A stretch of DNA of 64,000 nt from Pantoea coffeiphila (GTDB taxonomy: Bacteria > Pseudomonadota > Gammaproteobacteria > Enterobacterales > Enterobacteriaceae), in NCBI RefSeq assembly GCF_016909495.1, contig NZ_JAFBFW010000002.1, forward strand, positions 372,001 to 436,000, given 5' to 3'. The first letter of the stretch is position 1. The number at the start of each line of letters is the position of its first letter. Below the pieces are notes generated by a model that did no database searches, was not told the origin of the DNA, and saw nothing but the letters and a program-made list of their open reading frames with translations. The position numbers were made by a program, and so were the translations under genes. This document shows positions 58,900 through 64,000 of the stretch, piece by piece.

Positions 58900-58924
58900 T
58901 ATACAACCAAAAAATTATTGTACA
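58900..58924. promoter_or_regulatory. Inverted repeat before the ybgA-phr operon
   Basis: TATACAA (58900-58906) and TTGTACA (58918-58924) are inverted with one mismatch and 11 bp between. It lies 3-28 bp before the ybgA ATG. It resembles the TGTA-rich operators of MerR-family light regulators (LitR/CarH/BluR type) that control photolyase genes elsewhere. The assignment is inference. Confidence 0.4.
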
Positions 58925-58987
58925 GGTTTGAGTGTAGATCAATTTCGCTATTTTTTCTCTTAAAACCTTAATTGCTGAATTTTTCGC

Positions 58988-59014
58988 AAAAAAAATCCCG
59001 CACTCCGGCGGGAT
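58988..59014 (-). terminator. Intrinsic terminator of ybfA
   Basis: On the minus strand ATCCCGC-CGGAGT-GCGGGAT is followed by eight T; it lies 67 bp past the ybfA stop. Confidence 0.85.
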
Positions 59015-59080
59015 AGTAAACAGAACAAATTCATTGAAATCGTTGGGGTTAGCTTTAGAGCTGTAACCTCAAAGCGATGC

Positions 59081-59287
59081 TTAATAAAAATCGCAGCAGA
59101 CCGATTCAGCCTCGGCCAGCCAGACGGGCTTATCGCTGGTTTTTACCCAAACACGATGCAGATAACTGTAAAAGCGGGCGCGGTCGGCGCGGAAAAGCAT
59201 AACCGGCAGCGCGAGCACACCGGCGAGCACTACCGCTGCACGACGCATGAAAATCCGCGTAGTAGAATAAGAGTGATAAAGATTCAT
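59081..59287 (-). CDS. ybfA: Small protein YbfA
   Basis: This 68-residue protein of unknown function has a hydrophobic N-terminal half ([18 protein letters not shown]) suggesting one membrane span, then the highly conserved [21 protein letters not shown] and C-terminal CDFY, matching E. coli YbfA (68 residues). GGAGGACGT precedes the ATG. In E. coli it sits beside kdpF; here the kdpFABCD genes that should follow are missing and an orphan kdpE is next. Confidence 0.92.
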   Translation of the reverse strand: MNLYHSYSTTRIFMRRAAVVLAGVLALPVMLFRADRARFYSYLHRVWVKTSDKPVWLAEAESVCCDFY

Positions 59288-59587
59288 ACGTCCTCCTCAA
59301 ATCGGCTAAAAGATTGTCTGTAATCTGAGCAAAATAATACCGCCTTTAATGTAATTTTACTACTGATCGGACCACTTTTTTGACGAAAAATTGTGCTGTT
59401 TTTGCTCTGACTGTAATTCTGTTACAGAATGGTTAATTAAGGCTTAAAAAAGCCGTTAATAAGATCGATTAATTCACAATTACCCTCCAGTAAAACTGCG
59501 GTGGGCGAGCCGCATCATCTTTTGCTAAATTAGCCGCCATAATGACGTTTTCCGGTAAGGCTCTCTGGCTGCCGGTGCGGAGGAACA
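59288..59587. other. 300-bp ybfA-kdpE interval where kdpFABCD is absent
   Basis: No kdpF, A, B or C coding sequence is visible. The DNA is AT-rich, with a CTGTAA-TTCTG-TTACAG palindrome at 59411-59427 and a small GGCTT/AAGCC hairpin at 59441-59454. The last few codons in the old kdpD frame before the kdpE TTG end in TGA overlapping that start, which may be a scar of the kdpD 3' end, but the match is too short to prove. Confidence 0.55.
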
Positions 59588-60271
59588 TTGACCACTATTC
59601 TGATCGTTGAAGATGAAAAAGAGATCCGCCGTTTTCTGCGCGTGGCACTTGAAGGCGAAGGCTTTCGCGTGGTTGATGCCGATACGCTCAGCCGCGGGTT
59701 AATTGAGGCCGCTACACGTAAGCCTGAGATGGCGATCCTCGATCTCGGGTTGCCGGACGGCGACGGCATTCAGTTTATTCGCGAGGTGCGCCAGTGGAGC
59801 AGTATGCCGGTAATTGTCCTGTCAGCCCGCAGCGACGAGCAGGACAAAATCAACGCGCTGGATGCCGGTGCGGATGATTTCCTGACGAAACCTTTCGGCG
59901 TGGGTGAACTGCTGGCGAGAGTGCGTGTTGCCCTGCGCCACCGTCCAAGTTCCACCAGCAGCAGTGAACAGGCGCAAATTACCTTTGGCGAGGTCAGCGT
60001 CGATATTGCTGCCCGGCGAGTCACACGAGATGGCAGCGATCTGCATCTGACGCCGATTGAATTTCGTCTGCTGGTCAGCCTGCTGAATCATCCAGGCAAA
60101 GTGATGACCCAGCGCCAGCTGCTGGTTCAGGTCTGGGGACCGAATGCGGTTGAGCACAGCCACTACCTGCGGATCTATATGGGGCACCTTCGCCAGAAGC
60201 TGGAACGCGATCCTGCCCAGCCGCAGCATTTGCTGACGGAAACCGGCGTTGGCTATCGCTTTATTCCCTGA
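59588..60271 (+). CDS. kdpE: Orphan KdpE-type response regulator
   Basis: KdpE is the OmpR-family regulator that, with KdpD, turns on the high-affinity K+ pump KdpFABC. The 227-residue protein has a receiver domain with phospho-acceptor D52 (ILDLGLPDGDG), LSARS and the KPFG lysine, and a winged-helix domain (LTPIEFRLLVSLL, NAVEHSHYLRIYMGHLRQKLE). It starts with TTG at 59588 after GGAGG. Neither kdpD nor kdpFABC is in the window, although in E. coli all precede kdpE directly. All key residues are intact, so it is probably functional and may have another partner. Confidence 0.92.
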   Translation: MTTILIVEDEKEIRRFLRVALEGEGFRVVDADTLSRGLIEAATRKPEMAILDLGLPDGDGIQFIREVRQWSSMPVIVLSARSDEQDKINALDAGADDFLTKPFGVGELLARVRVALRHRPSSTSSSEQAQITFGEVSVDIAARRVTRDGSDLHLTPIEFRLLVSLLNHPGKVMTQRQLLVQVWGPNAVEHSHYLRIYMGHLRQKLERDPAQPQHLLTETGVGYRFIP

Positions 60272-60282
60272 ATCACGGCAAC

Positions 60283-60311
60283 AAAAAAGGCCATTCAGTG
60301 AATGGCCTTTT
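60283..60311. terminator. Bidirectional terminator between kdpE and pgm
   Basis: GGCCATT-CAGTG-AATGGCC is flanked by six A on the left and four T on the right, between convergent genes. Confidence 0.88.
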
Positions 60312-60339
60312 CATATTTACTGCAAAAATAACGTCAGAC

Positions 60340-61980
60340 TCAGGCGTTTTTCAACACCGCGCTAACGATCTCTACTGCTTCTTTCTCTATCTTCTCGCGA
60401 TGCTCGGCACCGAGGAAGCTTTCACAGTAGATTTTGTAGGCATCTTCAGTACCGGAAGGACGCGCGGCAAACCAGCCGTTTTTGGTCATCACTTTCAGGC
60501 CACCAATGGAGGCTCCGTTGCCTGGCGCGGCGGTCAGACGATCGGTGATCGGATCGCCTGCCAGCGTGTCTGCACTCACCATTTCCGGCGAAAGCTTCGA
60601 CAGCGCGGCTTTCTGAGCAGACGTTGCCGCTGCCTGGATACGGTTGTAGCTTGGGGCACCAAAACGTGCGGCCAGTTCATCATAGTGCTGCTGCGGATTC
60701 TTGCCGGTTACGGCGGTGATTTCTGCCGCCAGCAGACACATGATGATACCGTCTTTGTCGGTCGACCATGGGGTGCCGTCGAAGCGCAGGAAGGATGCAC
60801 CCGCGCTCTCTTCACCGCCGAATCCGAAGGTCCCGTCAAACAGGCCATCAACGAACCACTTAAAGCCCACCGGCACTTCCACCAGCTTACGGCCGATATC
60901 GTCAACCACACGGTCAATCATTGCGCTGGACACCAGCGTTTTGCCGACTGCAACATCTTTGCCCCACTGCGGACGATGCTGGAACAGGTAGTTCACCGCA
61001 ACCGCCAGATAGTGGTTAGGATTCATCAATCCGGCAGGCGTGACAATACCGTGACGGTCATAATCCGGGTCGTTAGCAAACGCCAGATCGAACTTGTCGC
61101 GCAGCGCCAGCAGGCCCGCCATTGCACACTCGGATGAGCAGTCCATACGGATCACGCCATCTTTATCCAGGTGCATAAAGCGGAAAGTCTGATCGACAGC
61201 ATCGTTAACGATGGTCAGATCGAGCTTGTAGAACTCAGCGATACGCTGCCAGTAGGCAATGCCGGAGCCACCCAACGGATCGACGCCAATTTTCAGGCCC
61301 GCTTTCTGGATTGCCGGGATATCAACGATCTGCGCCAGGCCTTCGATGTACGGCTGGATCAGATCCTGCTCCTGCAGATGGCCGCTGGCCCATGCCTGAT
61401 CGAGAGAAATACGCTTAACGTCTTTCAGACCGTCCTTAATTAAGGCGTTGGCACGATCTTCCACCACTTTGGTGACGTTGGTATCCGCCGGTCCGCCGTT
61501 TGGCGGATTGTATTTGATGCCGCCATCTTCCGGTGGATTGTGGGAAGGCGTAATCACAATGCCGTCCGCCAGTGCAGCACCGGCTTTATTATGCTCAAGG
61601 ATGGCGTTGGAAATCGCAGGGGTCGGCGTATAGCCATTATCCTGCTGCACAATCACATCCACACCGTTTGCCGCCAGCACTTCAAGAACCGAGATAATCG
61701 CCGGTTCAGACAGCGCATGGGTGTCCTTACCGACGTAGCAGGGCCCGGTCACGCCGTTCTTTTTACGTTCTTCGGCAATAGCCTGAGCAATAGCCAGGAT
61801 ATGCGTTTCATTGAAACTGTGACGACCCGCGCTACCGCGATGGCCTGAGGTACCGAATTTTACTGCATGTTCAGCATTACCCAATTCAGGCTGCAATACG
61901 TAGTACTGCGATGTTAACTGTGCAACGTTAATTAAATCGCTCTGCCGGGCTGGCTGCCCGGCACGGGGGTGATTGGCCAT
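60340..61980 (-). CDS. pgm: Phosphoglucomutase (alpha-D-glucose)
   Basis: Pgm interconverts glucose-1-phosphate and glucose-6-phosphate, linking glycolysis with UDP-glucose, glycogen and exopolysaccharide synthesis. It has 546 residues, as in E. coli. The phosphoserine is S146 in [12 protein letters not shown], the metal loop is [11 protein letters not shown], the sugar-binding loop [10 protein letters not shown], and the phosphate loop [10 protein letters not shown]. It lies 24 bp after seqA and is probably cotranscribed with it. The E. coli neighbours speF-potE are absent. Confidence 0.97.
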   Translation of the reverse strand: MANHPRAGQPARQSDLINVAQLTSQYYVLQPELGNAEHAVKFGTSGHRGSAGRHSFNETHILAIAQAIAEERKKNGVTGPCYVGKDTHALSEPAIISVLEVLAANGVDVIVQQDNGYTPTPAISNAILEHNKAGAALADGIVITPSHNPPEDGGIKYNPPNGGPADTNVTKVVEDRANALIKDGLKDVKRISLDQAWASGHLQEQDLIQPYIEGLAQIVDIPAIQKAGLKIGVDPLGGSGIAYWQRIAEFYKLDLTIVNDAVDQTFRFMHLDKDGVIRMDCSSECAMAGLLALRDKFDLAFANDPDYDRHGIVTPAGLMNPNHYLAVAVNYLFQHRPQWGKDVAVGKTLVSSAMIDRVVDDIGRKLVEVPVGFKWFVDGLFDGTFGFGGEESAGASFLRFDGTPWSTDKDGIIMCLLAAEITAVTGKNPQQHYDELAARFGAPSYNRIQAAATSAQKAALSKLSPEMVSADTLAGDPITDRLTAAPGNGASIGGLKVMTKNGWFAARPSGTEDAYKIYCESFLGAEHREKIEKEAVEIVSAVLKNA

Positions 61981-62004
61981 TGGCGCTTCTCCCTGACGCT
62001 TCGG

Positions 62005-62541
62005 TTAAAGGGTACCGCAAACTTTCTCGGTCAGTTCCGCCGGGAACTGCATCGATAACATGATATGTTCCACCATGCTGCGCTTGCGGCCGGTATTAGT
62101 GTTGGTGATTACCCAGTAAGGGGTACCCGGAATATGCTGAGGCTTGGTATGCGTACCATTCTGAGTCAGCGTCTGCTGGTTACCCGCGAAATAGACCCGC
62201 GTGCGGCCATGCAGCGACTCGGTGGCATCGCCAAAGGCTTTGGCGTCCAGGGTGTATAAAGTCGATAAAATCAGCATAAACCTGTTCACCACTTTCTTCT
62301 GCTCGGCATATTCGTCAGAAAGCAGCAGTTCACGCACGGCGCGAACCCGGTCCTGCGGGCGAGGTTCAGATTTCACGACAGCGGGCTCTTTAACCACCTG
62401 GGCAACGGGTGCCGCTGGCGCAGTCTGCCCCGCAGTGAACTTCAGCATACGGCGTAAAATGTCCGATGCACTTTCCCCAATATGCTGAGTATGGCTGGCA
62501 ATATAGCGGTATAGCTCTTCGTCGACTTCTATCGTTTTCAT
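62005..62541 (-). CDS. seqA: Negative modulator of replication initiation SeqA
   Basis: SeqA binds hemimethylated GATC sites, sequestering oriC after initiation and organising new DNA. The 178-residue protein has the N-terminal oligomerisation domain (MKTIEVDEELYRYIASHTQHIGESASDILRRML) and the C-terminal DNA-binding domain (ELLLSDEYAEQKKVVNRFMLILSTLY, GRTRVYFAGNQQTL, PGTPYWVITNTNTGRKRSMVEHIM), joined by an Ala/Pro/Val linker. It diverges from ybfF. Confidence 0.97.
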   Translation of the reverse strand: MKTIEVDEELYRYIASHTQHIGESASDILRRMLKFTAGQTAPAAPVAQVVKEPAVVKSEPRPQDRVRAVRELLLSDEYAEQKKVVNRFMLILSTLYTLDAKAFGDATESLHGRTRVYFAGNQQTLTQNGTHTKPQHIPGTPYWVITNTNTGRKRSMVEHIMLSMQFPAELTEKVCGTL

Positions 62542-62803
62542 CTTTATCCAGTACGGTTGTTGCTTCTATCAGAATCGAGCGCAAAAACAGATACGATCTT
62601 CAGGATCGTCGGCTTTCTGGAACCCGTATCCTAACTTCAGGATTATAAAGTTAAATCCAGCCCGGGTGTAGCCTAAGCCCTCTTTGCCAGCAAAAGTCAG
62701 AATTTGCCGTAAAAAGATCGTTGGCAGCGCCTGTGCTACCCCCGGCAGAAAATGTAAAATCCATGATACCCTAAGCCTTCGTTCCAACTGTAAGAACTTT
62801 GCT

Positions 62804-63568
62804 ATGAATTTGAATGTCCGCCTGCAATCTGAACAATCTGCAACAGACGATCTGCCTCTGGTATTGATCCACGGGCTTTTTGGCAGCCTTGATAACCTGG
62901 GTATCCTTGCTCGTGACCTCATTCAGTACCGTCGACTGATTCAGATTGATGTGCGCAATCATGGTCTGTCGCCACGCTCGAACGAAATGAGCTACGCGCT
63001 GATGGCGCAGGATGTGCTGGAAACACTAGACGGACTGGGCATTGAGCGTTTCGGCGTTATCGGCCATTCAATGGGCGGCAAAATCGCCATGATGTTAACC
63101 GCACTGGCACCGGACCGCGTGGCAGGACTGGTGGTAATTGATATGGCACCGGTCGCCTACCCCACCCGCCATCATGATGATATCTTCGCCGCGCTCCAGG
63201 CAGTTACCCATGCTGGTATCACCTCGCGTAGTCAGGCCGCAGCGCTCATGCGCCAGACACTGGCGGAAGAGGGCGTGATCCAGTTTCTGTTAAAATCTTT
63301 CCACGAAGGTGAATGGCGTTTTAATGTCCCGGTGCTGTACCAATGCTACGACCAGATTATTGGCTGGCAGCCAGTGCCTGCCTGGCCGCATCCTGCACTG
63401 TTCATTCGCGGTGAGCGTTCACCCTATCTGGCCGATGAATATCGTGACGCACTGCTGGCACAGTTTCCTCAGGCACGGGCGCATGTTGTGGCCGGGGCCG
63501 GGCACTGGGTTCACGCTGAAAAACCTGATGCAGTTTTACGCGCAATTCGTCGATTTTTTGTGCTGTAA
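62804..63568 (+). CDS. ybfF: Alpha/beta-hydrolase esterase YbfF
   Basis: YbfF is an esterase reported to hydrolyse acyl-CoA and other esters in vitro. It has 254 residues with the oxyanion motif LIHGLFGSLDNLG, nucleophile S89 in IGHSMGGK, and the catalytic His in AGAGHWVHAEKPDAVLRAI. The ATG at 62804 (MNLNVRLQSEQ) corresponds to the E. coli start; the frame is open 40 codons further upstream, into the seqA promoter region. The ribosome-binding site is weak. Confidence 0.93.
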   Translation: MNLNVRLQSEQSATDDLPLVLIHGLFGSLDNLGILARDLIQYRRLIQIDVRNHGLSPRSNEMSYALMAQDVLETLDGLGIERFGVIGHSMGGKIAMMLTALAPDRVAGLVVIDMAPVAYPTRHHDDIFAALQAVTHAGITSRSQAAALMRQTLAEEGVIQFLLKSFHEGEWRFNVPVLYQCYDQIIGWQPVPAWPHPALFIRGERSPYLADEYRDALLAQFPQARAHVVAGAGHWVHAEKPDAVLRAIRRFFVL

Positions 63569-63714
63569 AAACAATTATTTCCCTATGTTGTTAAAACATT
63601 GTCGTCATCACTTTCACTGGGGTATGATGCGCGCTGACATTTTTCCGCTGGTGATTTTTACGGCGGATAACGGCCTGACACATCAGAAATCCAGCCTTTC
63701 AGTATCACTAATCT

Positions 63715-63996
63715 ATGGCAAAAGAGAACACGGACCGCACAACGATCGATCTGTTCGCAGATGAACGTCGCCCGGGACGACCGAAAACTAATCCGCTGAC
63801 GCGTGATGAGCAGCTGCGCATCAATAAACGTAATCAGCTTAAACGCGATAAAGTTCGCGGGCTTAAGCGTGTCGAGCTGAAAATGAACAGTGAAGCCGTT
63901 GATGCACTTAACCAGCTGGCCGAAGCGCGCAATATGAGCCGCAGTGAACTGATTGAAGAGATGTTGCTAAACCAGTTGAAACACCTTCAGTCCTGA
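63715..63996 (+). CDS. ybfE: LexA-regulated protein YbfE
   Basis: This 93-residue protein, conserved in enterobacteria, resembles CopB/ribbon-helix-helix-like DNA-binding proteins. It has a basic N-terminal half (RRPGRPKTNPLTRDEQLRINKRNQLKRDKVRGLKR) and a C-terminal segment typical of RHH proteins (VELKMNSEAVDALNQLAEARNMSRSELIEEML). E. coli ybfE is in the LexA regulon; only a degenerate box is visible here. Function unknown. It is complete, with the stop at 63994-63996. Confidence 0.92.
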   Translation: MAKENTDRTTIDLFADERRPGRPKTNPLTRDEQLRINKRNQLKRDKVRGLKRVELKMNSEAVDALNQLAEARNMSRSELIEEMLLNQLKHLQS

Positions 63997-64000
63997 ATAC

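Noticed and set aside
63646-63665. LexA box upstream of ybfE (CGCTGGTGATTTTTACGGCG)
   Set aside because: The CTG-N10-CAG core has CGG instead of CAG and the flanks are poor. E. coli ybfE is SOS-regulated, but the site here is not convincing.

Overview
The window is a stretch of enterobacterial chromosome. Nearly every protein is a close relative of an Escherichia coli K-12 protein, and the gene order follows the E. coli uvrB-bio-mod-gal-gpm-aroG-nadA-tol-cyd-suc-sdh-gltA-nei-phr-pgm-seqA segment. Several differences point to Erwiniaceae (Erwinia/Pantoea-like): galE is missing from the gal operon, an orphan UrtE-like ATPase lies beside uvrB, a CurA-like reductase follows bioA, an Ada-AlkA fusion sits beside nadA, and kdpFABCD is missing between ybfA and kdpE. 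The genus assignment is an inference; no 16S rRNA gene is present.

Layout. 1-10 kb: uvrB (3' end outside the window) with an SOS box, an orphan ABC ATPase, the divergent biotin cluster bioBFCD/bioA around a BirA operator, curA and ybhB. 10-22 kb: pgl, ybhA, modABC with a ModE site, acrZ, modE, modF, galTKM with two GalR-type operators, and gpmA. 22.2-23.2 kb: a gene-free convergent interval full of repeats. 23-31 kb: aroG, ybgS, zitB, nadA-pnuC with a NadR box, a divergent alkylation-repair pair (ogt / ada-alkA), and a six-gene tRNA-Lys/Val operon with a duplicated tail. 31-40 kb: ybgC-tolQRAB-pal-cpoB and cydABX-ybgE. 40-52 kb: sdhCDAB-sucABCD and the divergent gltA. 52-64 kb: nei, pxpBCA, ybgI, phr, ybgA, ybfA, orphan kdpE, pgm, seqA, ybfF and ybfE.

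Functionally this is mostly core metabolism and envelope upkeep: biotin, molybdate, galactose, lower glycolysis, aromatic and NAD biosynthesis, the TCA cycle with cytochrome bd, and the Tol-Pal system. DNA repair genes are scattered through it (uvrB, ogt, ada-alkA, nei, phr).

The most unusual signal lies between gpmA and aroG. Two about 200-bp elements in opposite orientation share short conserved blocks and the same multi-hairpin fold, but their stem arms differ in sequence and still pair, as expected for a structure under selection. A 40-bp tandem array shares the outer arm of one copy, and a 7-bp array lies between the copies. I do not recognise this family. Second-rank signals are the duplicated tRNA-Lys 3' end, the UrtE-like ATPase with an altered signature motif, the orphan kdpE, and alternative hairpins between sdhB and sucA.
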